From Lacrimispora sinapis (GTDB lineage Bacteria > Bacillota > Clostridia > Lachnospirales > Lachnospiraceae), in contig NZ_CP141832.1 in NCBI RefSeq assembly GCF_043633585.1, forward strand, positions 3,038,001 to 3,102,000: a DNA stretch of 64,000 nt, in the 5' to 3' direction. Within the stretch, counting starts at the first letter, position 1; every line of letters starts with the position of its first letter. Below are positions 9,137 through 15,566 of this stretch, piece after piece. Under the pieces are notes generated by a model. The model saw only the letters and a program-made list of their open reading frames with translations, ran no database searches and was not told where the DNA came from. Made by a program: the position numbers and the translations under genes.

Positions 9137-9907
9137 TTAGTATATCAAATCCAGCTTCTCACTCCAGAGCTTCAGCTCTTTTCTTCTTTCCATGTAATCC
9201 GGGATTACACTCCCCACCACATTCCAGAACTCTCTGGAATGATTCATATGCAATCGGTGGGCTAGTTCATGAACCACCACATAATCCGCAAGCTCCGCCG
9301 GAAGCAGCACAAGCCGCCAGTTAAAATTCAGATTGCCCCTTGTACTGCAGCTTCCCCACCGGGTAGCCTGATCTCGTATGGCAATTTTTTCATAAGCTAC
9401 CCCCATGTGCGATGCCCACCAGGCAGTCTTTTCTTCCAGATAGGCCCTTGCAATTTTTCGGTACCAGAGCTTCATTCCCTCCCTGACTCCTAATTCATAG
9501 GCTTCCCGATTATGTTCATCAAAAGGGCCTGTAATCGTAATTTTGCCGTCTGTTTTCCTGATCAGACAGTTTCTTGCTGAAGTGTCCGCAATTACAGAAA
9601 GAAGAATATTCTTTCCGAACAGAAGAACCACTGCCCCATTCTTCCAGGAAAATTCTTGCTTTTCCCGTAGTTTTTTCTGTACCTTACTGACCTGTTTATA
9701 AACCCATTCTTTATTTTCTAAAATAAACCCTTGCCCTGCTGCCAGGGAAACATAGCGGGGAATCTTGACCAGTACTTCTCCCTCTTTTGTCACCTGCAGC
9801 GCCATCGTACGACGGTTTGATGGTACAATTTTATAAGTACAAACGCTCCCGTCAGGAAAGGAAATCTGACCCGTTTTATTTTCTCCGTCATTATAAACTG
9901 TTTTCAT
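9137..9907 (-). CDS. YgjP/WssP-like M48-type metallopeptidase (DUF45)
   Basis: 256 residues. The zinc motif HELAHRLHMNHSREFW (HExxH plus downstream H) defines the DUF45/UPF0067 family (E. coli YgjP). The preceding QATRWGSCSTRGNLNFNWRL is the family's WGSC signature. There is no signal peptide, so it acts in the cytoplasm; the substrate is unknown. The stop is about 2 bp before the longest recJ frame, so the two genes are co-transcribed. Confidence 0.85.
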   Translation of the reverse strand: MKTVYNDGENKTGQISFPDGSVCTYKIVPSNRRTMALQVTKEGEVLVKIPRYVSLAAGQGFILENKEWVYKQVSKVQKKLREKQEFSWKNGAVVLLFGKNILLSVIADTSARNCLIRKTDGKITITGPFDEHNREAYELGVREGMKLWYRKIARAYLEEKTAWWASHMGVAYEKIAIRDQATRWGSCSTRGNLNFNWRLVLLPAELADYVVVHELAHRLHMNHSREFWNVVGSVIPDYMERRKELKLWSEKLDLIY

Positions 9908-9992
9908 ACGCTTTTATCACTGCCTTTTTAATCTCTGCTCCCAATTATAGCGAAAAAGCCAGAAAGAAACAATAGAGATCTTTTAATAAGTA

Positions 9993-10036
9993 AAAGCACA
10001 GGATGTCCTAAGTGGTACCAGGTCTTCCAGTGCTTT
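9993..10036. repeat. Large imperfect hairpin, possible terminator
   Basis: AAAGCAC-A-GGA pairs with TCC-A-GTGCTTT, with an inner CCT/AGG step. T-rich sequence flanks both sides, so it could end transcription arriving from the orphan/HD-GYP genes on the minus strand. Apart from this hairpin and the degraded coding remnant at 10065-10444, I see nothing in 9908-10480. Confidence 0.4.
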
Positions 10037-10064
10037 CTATTTTTATATCCAATCAGTAAAGAAG

Positions 10065-10444
10065 TTATAATCCGTTATCTTTATAATAACCATCCTTTAA
10101 TTCCTGTTCCGATAAGTTGAGCCTTTTTCCCCTCCGATCCATGTCTCGGACCAAAATCCCTTATTTTCACAGTTATAATACAATCTCACGTAATTCCAAT
10201 CATCTATGGGAAATTTAAAAAAGTCCTTGAGTGATAAAGCAAAGAGTAACCATTTTATTTGGCTTCACTGTTTTATTTTCGTAAATTGAATGAGTTTCTG
10301 GATCGTATTAATATAATCTGTATTCATTTCCCTGGCTTCCCAGTTCACAATAAGATTGGACCGTAAACGTTTTGTCACATTGATTCTTGATGGATACTGA
10401 TAATACCTTGCTGCTCCTGTCTCCGTAAGTCCATCTGATAACAT
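10065..10444 (-). pseudogene. Probable decayed small gene
   Basis: One minus-strand frame runs from ATG 10444 through 59 plausible codons (ending in a charged helix NTDYINTIQKLIQFTKIK), hits TGA at 10265-10267, then continues in the same frame for 55 more codons with protein-like content (FALSLKDFFKFPIDDWNYV, FWSETWIGGEK) to 10097. A one-base shift at an A5 run near 10124 would extend it to TAA at 10065 (LNLSEQELKDGYYKDNGL). This is read as a gene of about 125 codons with a stop and a frameshift. A competing overlapping frame (10308-10469, 53 codons) exists, so the call is tentative. No family was recognised. Confidence 0.3.
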
Positions 10445-10480
10445 GACCTTTTAAGAAAGAGAGCTCCATCTGTAAATCAT

Positions 10481-10981
10481 TTAAGAAAGCGTAATTTCTT
10501 GTATCATGCGCATAAGCTCCATCGCGCTCCGGAACGGCACTGCTTTTCCCTGGGTCAGTTTGCCCTGCACTCTGCCCTGGAGACTGGAGTATAAACGGTA
10601 TTCAATGGTGACTAACAGTGTTGCCCTTGCCTTTACCGCCCGCGATATTAATTGACTGCTATCCTGAAACCGAATCTTTGCTTTCACCGGCACATTGTTC
10701 TTACCTTCCATTCTATCCCGGTACTGATTCCCCATGCTGCGGCTTAAAAACCGGGGTTCTGTTGATGGATGGGGTGTCCCGATCCAGTTGCATATCTCAT
10801 CAATTCTTAATACCAGCTCTCCCACATTCTTGAAAACAACAGGACGTTCCATATAGCAGCTAAGTATTTCTCCAAAAACATGGTCGTCCGCTTTCCCGTG
10901 CACACAGACAAGCATGGTACTGATTCGTTCCGTTGTTACCATAAAACTACAGTTTCTATACAGTTGGTCTGAGTTTCTCAT
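10481..10981 (-). CDS. Orphan hypothetical protein co-transcribed with the HD-GYP gene
   Basis: 166 residues; no signal peptide, membrane segment or catalytic motif. An N-terminal block (TTERISTMLVCVHGKADDH, VGELVLRIDEICNWIG) and a C-terminal block (TIEYRLYSSLQGRVQGKLTQ, FRSAMELMRMIQEI) are visible. The latter recalls the W/LQG...FRSALELMRLI ending of small clostridial proteins of unknown function. The gene begins 32 bp after the HD-GYP stop on the same strand, so it should share the HD-GYP promoter and may be part of the same phase-variable output. An effector or adaptor role would be inference only. Confidence 0.7.
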   Translation of the reverse strand: MRNSDQLYRNCSFMVTTERISTMLVCVHGKADDHVFGEILSCYMERPVVFKNVGELVLRIDEICNWIGTPHPSTEPRFLSRSMGNQYRDRMEGKNNVPVKAKIRFQDSSQLISRAVKARATLLVTIEYRLYSSLQGRVQGKLTQGKAVPFRSAMELMRMIQEITLS

Positions 10982-11013
10982 AAGTCTTTTCCTTCCAATA
11001 TTCTAAAATGGCC

Positions 11014-11691
11014 TTAGGTTCTGCCAGTGCTGTTAAAACGGTTTAAGACAGTTTCCAGTGTATTCACATATATCTGCGGATAGGAGCGGGTCTCCTTCTT
11101 TATGACCTTCAATGCTTCTGCTGCCTCCATGGAGGGTATATCCGCAGTGAAATAGTCAAACGTGTCGGCAACCATTACAATTTTTGCATATTCACTGATC
11201 CGTTCCTCTGTCAGTCTCTTAGGATAACCGCTTCCATCCATTCTTTCATGATGCTGCAAAATGATATTTCTACTGTTTTCCGGCAGTGAGCTGCCCGAAA
11301 CATAACGTACTCCTAAAATACAGTGCCGTCGAAAAATTGCCTCTTCCTCCAGACTCCGTTCCGTAGGGATCTTCAAAATGCGCCTTGGTATCAGACGTTT
11401 CCCAATGTCATGAAAAAGTGCGCCCAGACCGATATCCGTTAAAATCACATCCGAATACCCCAGCTCCGCCCCCATCATCAGAGAAATTAAGGCCACATCT
11501 ACAGAATGAGGATAAAGTCTGTCATTTCTTAAATTGAGGATTTTAATATACTCAGTCCATGGCTTTAGATCAGATTCATAAAGAATCTGGTTCATAATTC
11601 TGTATGCCCGCTCCAGCACCTGTTCCTTCAGCCGGTCGTTTATTTCCTTTGTTTCTTTTGTTTTCAGCAGATATCTGCTTTCATGGCTCAT
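11014..11691 (-). CDS. HD-GYP domain cyclic-di-GMP phosphodiesterase (predicted)
   Basis: 225 residues, an HD-GYP domain without a receiver, PAS or membrane sensor part. Metal ligands and signature are intact: PHSVDVALIS, LGALFHDIGKRLIP (HD), FRRHCILGVRYV, and ILQHHERMDGSGYPKRL (HHExxDGxGYP). HD-GYP enzymes hydrolyse cyclic-di-GMP to pGpG or GMP. ATG 11691 is chosen because AGGTGG lies 4 bp upstream. The frame stays open to 11811, but that extension reads through the inverted repeat at 11719-11751 and has no ribosome site. Lacking its own sensor, its activity is probably set by expression, which fits the invertible promoter element directly upstream. The orphan gene follows in the same operon. 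Confidence 0.85.
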   Translation of the reverse strand: MSHESRYLLKTKETKEINDRLKEQVLERAYRIMNQILYESDLKPWTEYIKILNLRNDRLYPHSVDVALISLMMGAELGYSDVILTDIGLGALFHDIGKRLIPRRILKIPTERSLEEEAIFRRHCILGVRYVSGSSLPENSRNIILQHHERMDGSGYPKRLTEERISEYAKIVMVADTFDYFTADIPSMEAAEALKVIKKETRSYPQIYVNTLETVLNRFNSTGRT

Positions 11692-11718
11692 TCTACCACC
11701 TGCTTTCTTTTGTAATGG

Positions 11719-11751
11719 AAAATGCAACACTATACAGATATTGTTGCGTTT
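11719..11751 (+). repeat. Left inverted repeat (IR-L) of the invertible element
   Basis: 33 bp starting AAAATGCAACA and ending ATTGTTGCGTTT. Inside it, arms GCAACACTAT and ATATTGTTGC flank a 4-bp centre ACAG, giving the palindromic core expected of a tyrosine-recombinase crossover site. It differs from IR-R only at one base (C at 11730). Confidence 0.8.
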
Positions 11752-11832
11752 GCTGCAACTCCCAGTGTATGATTGAACATTGGAGTAATTTTGGAACAAA
11801 TGCTGCAACAAAACTAGATGGAGGAAAGAAAA

Positions 11833-12393
11833 ATGACAGTAGAACCGATCCGGGAAAAGGAAAAATTAGAACAAATGTATAATCTTCTATATAACCGGAA
11901 CCCCAAATATGCAGTAATTTTTAAGTTTGGAATCAATACAGGGCTAAGAATCAGTGATATCATACCAATCCGCGTAAGCAGCATCTTTCTTGATGATGGC
12001 AGTTTCAAGGATTATTTTTCATTGATCGAAAAAAAGACAGGAAAGCAAAAGAAAATCAAACTAAACGAAACACTGAGAAGTACTTTGACCAGTTACGTTT
12101 TGGAGAAGTGTCTGACCGGAGAAGATTATCTTTTTCCCAGTCAGAAAGGCGGTTATGTGGGAAGAATTCAGATATACCGTATTTTAAAACAGACGGCATA
12201 CACTCTTGACGTTGAGAACTTTGGTACTCACAGCCTTAGAAAAACATGGGGATACTGGACTTACCGGATTTCCCAGTACAATATTGGGCTCATTATGGAC
12301 ACGTTTAACCACAGCTCTCCTACGGTAACACTTCGTTATATTGGAATAAATCAGGATGAGAAAGATGAGCTTTATGCACTGGTTCAGCTCTAG
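11833..12393 (+). CDS. Small tyrosine recombinase (DNA invertase of FimB/FimE/RecV type)
   Basis: 186 residues, essentially a bare catalytic domain like FimB/FimE and clostridial RecV, far shorter than phage integrases. The full catalytic set is visible: Arg in NTGLRISDI (about residue 40), Lys in EKKTGKQKK, HxxR in GTHSLRKTW, a His in DTFNHSSPTVTLRYIGI and the nucleophile Tyr in the same motif. The ATG at 11833 is preceded by GGAGGAAAG at 8 bp; the ATG at 11818 overlaps that site. The gene lies wholly between IR-L and IR-R, so it would invert with the segment. It is most likely the enzyme that recombines these repeats. Confidence 0.9.
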   Translation: MTVEPIREKEKLEQMYNLLYNRNPKYAVIFKFGINTGLRISDIIPIRVSSIFLDDGSFKDYFSLIEKKTGKQKKIKLNETLRSTLTSYVLEKCLTGEDYLFPSQKGGYVGRIQIYRILKQTAYTLDVENFGTHSLRKTWGYWTYRISQYNIGLIMDTFNHSSPTVTLRYIGINQDEKDELYALVQL

Positions 12394-12427
12394 AATTGAA
12401 GAAATAAACAAAAAATGGCTTGTATTA

Positions 12428-12456
12428 TTGACACAACAGTTAGTACTCTCTATAAT
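12428..12456 (+). promoter_or_regulatory. Consensus promoter at the right edge of the invertible segment
   Basis: TTGACA (12428-12433), a 17-bp spacer and TATAAT (12451-12456). The start site falls near 12463, a few bases before IR-R. In the present orientation it fires rightwards into a gap facing the convergent crp-like gene. After inversion it would fire leftwards into the HD-GYP gene. Confidence 0.85.
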
Positions 12457-12466
12457 ATTCATTATA

Positions 12467-12499
12467 AAACGCAACAATATCTGTATATTGTTGCATTTT
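12467..12499 (-). repeat. Right inverted repeat (IR-R) of the invertible element
   Basis: 33 bp, the reverse complement of IR-L with one mismatch. Its inner arms GCAACAATAT / ATATTGTTGC are a perfect 10-bp palindrome around CTGT. The following TTTTT means the transcript from 12463 could also form a weak terminator here. Confidence 0.8.
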
Positions 12500-12582
12500 T
12501 CCCATTAATTTACTCATGTTTACGATATTATAATAGAACATATTAGGGGGAATTATTCTATTATGGTTCCAAAATATTCCAT

Positions 12583-12619
12583 TTTTTTAAAAAAGGCGGT
12601 TGGCTTTTTGCCTACCCCC
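12583..12619 (-). terminator. Terminator of the Crp/Fnr-like gene
   Basis: On the minus strand GGT-A-GGC / GCC-A-ACC closes a loop of five A, followed after GCC by seven T. An 8-bp dyad TTAGGGGG / CCCCCTAA (12543-12550, 12615-12622) surrounds it. A 19-codon plus-strand frame (12563-12622) lies over the same bases. Confidence 0.6.
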
Positions 12620-12653
12620 TAAAGTCTGAATTTATTCAATTCATGCTGTATTT

Positions 12654-13277
12654 TCACATGTTACTATTTGAAATTTCCATTAATCTTTCTTTATCCATAA
12701 TAACATATTTCTTTTCTTTTGCGATTATCCCCTCATCACAAAATTTTTTCATCACATACAGCACATGACGGTAGCTGACATTTAAATACTCGGAAACATC
12801 AATATGGGACAAACTGTATTTGCCGCCCTGCTGATGCTCAAGTATGAACGAAGCCAGTCTCCTTTCTAAGGAATAATTCAGATATTCACTCATGCGATAG
12901 CTTCTTGCCATCAGCTTTTTTGAAATATAAGATGCAAAATAAAAAGAAACTGCCGGATCTTCCATGCAGATCGTTTTCAGTTCCTGTAGATGAAATTCCA
13001 GGCAGACCGCATCTTCCACCACCTGATTTTCCTTAATATAATCTTCCTCACAAAACAGAGATAATTCACCCAGCCAACTCTGTCCGCTGGCAAAGTCCAG
13101 GATGGATCTTCTTCCGTTTTCGTGATCAATGTATATTTTCACCGTCCCTTTCTGTATCAGATAGCAATTTACAATTTCTTCTCCTATTTTAAATATGTGG
13201 TCTCCCCTTGAAAACTGTCTTTCTACACCTAATGCTCTTAATCTCTCAGGAAACCTGCCTTCGCTTTCCATAATCAT
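12654..13277 (-). CDS. Crp/Fnr-family transcriptional regulator, YeiL-like
   Basis: 207 residues: a cyclic-nucleotide-binding-type beta-roll (FSRGDHIFKIGEEIVNCYLI, about residues 15-110), a dimer helix, and a C-terminal winged helix with the recognition region ISKKLM...ERRLASFIL, DVSEYLNVSYRHVLYVMKKF. No FNR-type N-terminal cysteine cluster is seen. GGGG lies 7-8 bp before the ATG. It is divergent from the YitT/YczE-like gene at 13353 with a 75-bp shared region containing a Crp-type box, so it probably controls that gene and itself. It converges on the invertible element but is separated from it by a terminator. Confidence 0.85.
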   Translation of the reverse strand: MIMESEGRFPERLRALGVERQFSRGDHIFKIGEEIVNCYLIQKGTVKIYIDHENGRRSILDFASGQSWLGELSLFCEEDYIKENQVVEDAVCLEFHLQELKTICMEDPAVSFYFASYISKKLMARSYRMSEYLNYSLERRLASFILEHQQGGKYSLSHIDVSEYLNVSYRHVLYVMKKFCDEGIIAKEKKYVIMDKERLMEISNSNM

Positions 13278-13291
13278 ATTTTAATCCCCAA

Positions 13292-13307
13292 TGTGATATT
13301 TCTCATA
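13292..13307. promoter_or_regulatory. Crp/Fnr-type operator between divergent genes
   Basis: TGTGA-N6-TCATA differs by one base from the classic TGTGA-N6-TCACA dyad. It sits 15 bp upstream of the regulator's start codon. A second, perfect 12-bp palindrome TATGGTACCATA occurs at 13324-13335 just before the membrane-protein ribosome site. Confidence 0.45.
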
Positions 13308-13352
13308 TTCAAACTTACAGTCCTATGGTACCATAATCCAGAGGTGAAAACA

Positions 13353-13991
13353 ATGTATAAAAAAAACAGAACACAGGTAATATTATCCATTTTTTTCTTT
13401 ATACTTTTTGGCCTGGGGATTTCGCTCCAACTGAAAGCAGCCATCGGACAGAGCATCCTGAATGCACTTGCAGTCACCATATCACAAGGTGTACAAATGA
13501 AAGTGGGATTCGTATTAAATATCATAAACTCCCTGTTTTTTATTTCTTATCTGCTGCTGAGGCACAAAAAGCTTGAAACAAAAGATGGAATTCAGATTGC
13601 AGCCACCGTACTAAACGGCTATATCATTAATTTTTTCCTATATTCCATCCTGTCGGCATGGACACCAGGCACTTACCCCCACCGGCTCCTTCTTTACTTT
13701 TCCGGACTGATTCTTGCTTCCATCAGCCTGGGAGCAGTGCTTGCCATTGGTCTGGTCAAATTTCCTCTGGAAAGCCTGTGTCTGACCATCAGTGAAAAAT
13801 ATAGTAAAAATTTCAGCAGAGTCAGAATGACCTTTGACGGGTTATTTTTAGCCGCTGCCCTTATTTTTTCTTTTGTGTGCAAATTACCTTTGGAGATCCG
13901 GGAAGGAACCCTGATCAGCATTCTCCTGTTGTCTCCGCTGTTAGGTATATGCTATAATTACTTCAAAAATTTATTTACTTCGGAGGAATGA
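13353..13991 (+). CDS. YczE/YyaS/YitT-family integral membrane protein
   Basis: 212 residues with about five to six hydrophobic segments (ILSIFFFILFGLGISL, VGFVLNIINSLFFISYLL, GYIINFFLYSIL, LLYFSGLILASISLG, LFLAAALIFSFV, LISILLLSPLLG). A family loop with GLGISLQLKAAIGQS is visible. The function of these proteins is unsettled; transport is presumed. ATG 13353 follows GAGGTG at 6 bp. The frame extends further upstream to 13293, but without a ribosome site. Its stop lies 3 bp before the HAD phosphatase, so the two form an operon. Confidence 0.75.
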   Translation: MYKKNRTQVILSIFFFILFGLGISLQLKAAIGQSILNALAVTISQGVQMKVGFVLNIINSLFFISYLLLRHKKLETKDGIQIAATVLNGYIINFFLYSILSAWTPGTYPHRLLLYFSGLILASISLGAVLAIGLVKFPLESLCLTISEKYSKNFSRVRMTFDGLFLAAALIFSFVCKLPLEIREGTLISILLLSPLLGICYNYFKNLFTSEE

Positions 13992-13994
13992 CCC

Positions 13995-14666
13995 ATGTAT
14001 GAGTTTTATTTACTGGATATTGATAATACCCTGCTTAACTTTGATGCAGCTGAAATCCGCAGTTTTCGCAAGCTCCTGGAATCCTATCACATATCTTATG
14101 AAGAAGAGTTGTTCCGCCATTATAAGAAAATTAATAAGAATTTCTGGAATTTGCTGGAACAGGGAAAAGTGGACAAGGAAACCGTCCTGATTGGACGTTT
14201 CAAAGAACTATTTGCATATTTGGGACTTGAAGCCGATCCCTCTGAAGCGGAAAAACGGTTCCAGAATCATTTAAGTGATTCCGACGATAAGATGCCCCAT
14301 GCAGAAGAAACGCTTCTCCAGTTAAAGTCGGAAGGGAAAAAAATATACTCCGCTTCTAACGGAGTATATAACACCCAGATCAAGCGTTTAAAAGCTGCAG
14401 GGCTTTTTCAATATTTTGAAGGAATGTTTGTTTCAGAAAAAATCGGCTATGAAAAACCGGATAGAAGCTTTTTCGATCACTGTTTTGAAAATATCAAAGA
14501 CTTTGACAAATCAAAAACCATTATGGTGGGCGACAGCCTGACATCCGACATCCAGGGTGCCTGCAATTCCGGCATAGACTCCTGTCTGTACACTCCAAAA
14601 GGCAGCAGTACTTCCTCCAAAGCCACTCATACCATCAATGACTTAAAGGAACTCCTGTCCTTATAA
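13995..14666 (+). CDS. HAD-superfamily nucleotidase, YjjG type
   Basis: 223 residues with HAD motifs: DIDNTLLNFD (motif I, nucleophile Asp 8), SASNGV (II), Lys in SEKIGYEKPDRSFF (III) and MVGDSLTSDIQGA (IV). A helical cap (about residues 18-95) and the IGYEKP segment resemble YjjG, which dephosphorylates non-canonical pyrimidine monophosphates. It overlaps the operon of the YitT-like protein, with GGAGG inside the preceding gene's end as ribosome site. Confidence 0.85.
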   Translation: MYEFYLLDIDNTLLNFDAAEIRSFRKLLESYHISYEEELFRHYKKINKNFWNLLEQGKVDKETVLIGRFKELFAYLGLEADPSEAEKRFQNHLSDSDDKMPHAEETLLQLKSEGKKIYSASNGVYNTQIKRLKAAGLFQYFEGMFVSEKIGYEKPDRSFFDHCFENIKDFDKSKTIMVGDSLTSDIQGACNSGIDSCLYTPKGSSTSSKATHTINDLKELLSL

Positions 14667-14694
14667 AGCAGACTGCCGCATTTGAACTACGGTC

Positions 14695-15540
14695 TTATTT
14701 ATAAAATTTTCCTTCCAACGCCAGATACTGGTCTAAAATCATCCGGCTCACCCTTGCACCGAACACAGTGGCCGGATGGCCCGGATAGTACATGGCATCG
14801 GAAAAATCTTTATGGAACATTACGATCACATAAGGCCCATAAGGAGTAAATACGATTCCTCCGTCATTTCTGCATCCATCCATGCTTCCGCTTTTTGACG
14901 CAACAGAAATCAAAACATCATCGGTATTGTCACGGTCCATAAAATACGGCGGAAAGTCCTTAGTAATCATGCTGTTATAACGCTGTTTCTTAAAAATATC
15001 AAGCATCTGACGGTCCGCCTCAGGAGTTATAAGCTCTCCCTTTGCCAGACGGATAAAGACGCTTGCATAATCTCTTGGCGTACTGGTTCCCAGTCTGCGG
15101 TACTTCTCAAAATGAATGGGGTTATGGAGGACCGTATCCTTGCAGCCAAGCCCTTTGATGCACCGGTTAATGGTATCAAGCCCCAGATAATCAATCAGAA
15201 TATTGGTGGCGATGTTATCGCTGACGATGATCATAAAAACAGCCGCATCCCGGACCCGAAGCATTGCCCCCGGCTTTAATGCCTCAAGCACTCCGCTCCC
15301 TTCCTCAAAATGCTCTGTTTTGTATTCCACCAGATCATCCAGGGAAGCATTTTTCCTCTCCACTTCATCAAATAAGCAAGCCAGTATCAGAGTTTTGATT
15401 GCACTGGCCGTTTCAAACGTTTCATCTGCCTGAATTGCGATGACGGTTCCATGAAAATCATCCAGATAGATCCCCATTTTCCCGTCATAGCTTTTGATCT
15501 CCGCTTCGATCCGTTTTTCCAACGTAAGCCTGGAATCCAT
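14695..15540 (-). CDS. Beta-lactamase-fold serine hydrolase (class A related, cytoplasmic)
   Basis: 281 residues with penicillin-recognising motifs in order: SxxK as SAIK (about residue 46), SDN in VSDNIATN (about 108) and KSG in VASKSGSMDG (about 217). The class A omega-loop glutamate is not evident. There is no signal peptide or lipobox, which argues against a periplasmic beta-lactamase role. It is the last gene of the opp operon after an NlpC/P60 peptidase, so a cytoplasmic hydrolase acting on imported cell-wall peptides is inferred. GGAGG lies 5 bp before the ATG. Confidence 0.8.
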   Translation of the reverse strand: MDSRLTLEKRIEAEIKSYDGKMGIYLDDFHGTVIAIQADETFETASAIKTLILACLFDEVERKNASLDDLVEYKTEHFEEGSGVLEALKPGAMLRVRDAAVFMIIVSDNIATNILIDYLGLDTINRCIKGLGCKDTVLHNPIHFEKYRRLGTSTPRDYASVFIRLAKGELITPEADRQMLDIFKKQRYNSMITKDFPPYFMDRDNTDDVLISVASKSGSMDGCRNDGGIVFTPYGPYVIVMFHKDFSDAMYYPGHPATVFGARVSRMILDQYLALEGKFYK

Positions 15541-15566
15541 AATCTCCTCCGTTTCAATCCTCTTTA

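Larger units (their letters stand above)
11719..12499. mobile_element. Predicted invertible promoter element with its own tyrosine recombinase
   Basis: Two 33-bp inverted repeats (11719-11751 and 12467-12499, one mismatch) bound a 715-bp segment holding a complete FimB/RecV-sized tyrosine recombinase gene and, at its right end, a promoter matching consensus at all 12 positions. The promoter points outward through the right repeat. Inversion would turn it towards the HD-GYP gene, whose ATG is 28 bp outside the left repeat. Self-contained recombinase, matching inverted sites and an edge promoter are the hallmarks of phase-variable switches. Inversion itself is inferred, not observed. Confidence 0.75.

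Noticed and set aside
11692..11811. N-terminal extension of the HD-GYP protein by 40 residues
   Set aside because: It would be encoded by the inverted repeat and beyond, has no ribosome site at its start, and has non-domain sequence; AGGTGG before ATG 11691 fits better.
11719..12499. Reading the recombinase unit as a phage or integrative-element remnant
   Set aside because: The repeats are inverted, not direct, no other phage or conjugation genes are present, and the protein is invertase-sized; inversion explains the layout better.
14667..14694. Hairpin between the HAD gene and the serine hydrolase as a terminator
   Set aside because: The stem is short and bulged with no adjacent T run; too weak to annotate.
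14695..15540. Annotating the SxxK/SDN/KSG protein as an antibiotic-resistance beta-lactamase
   Set aside because: No signal peptide, no evident omega-loop glutamate, and it is the last gene of a peptide-uptake operon.
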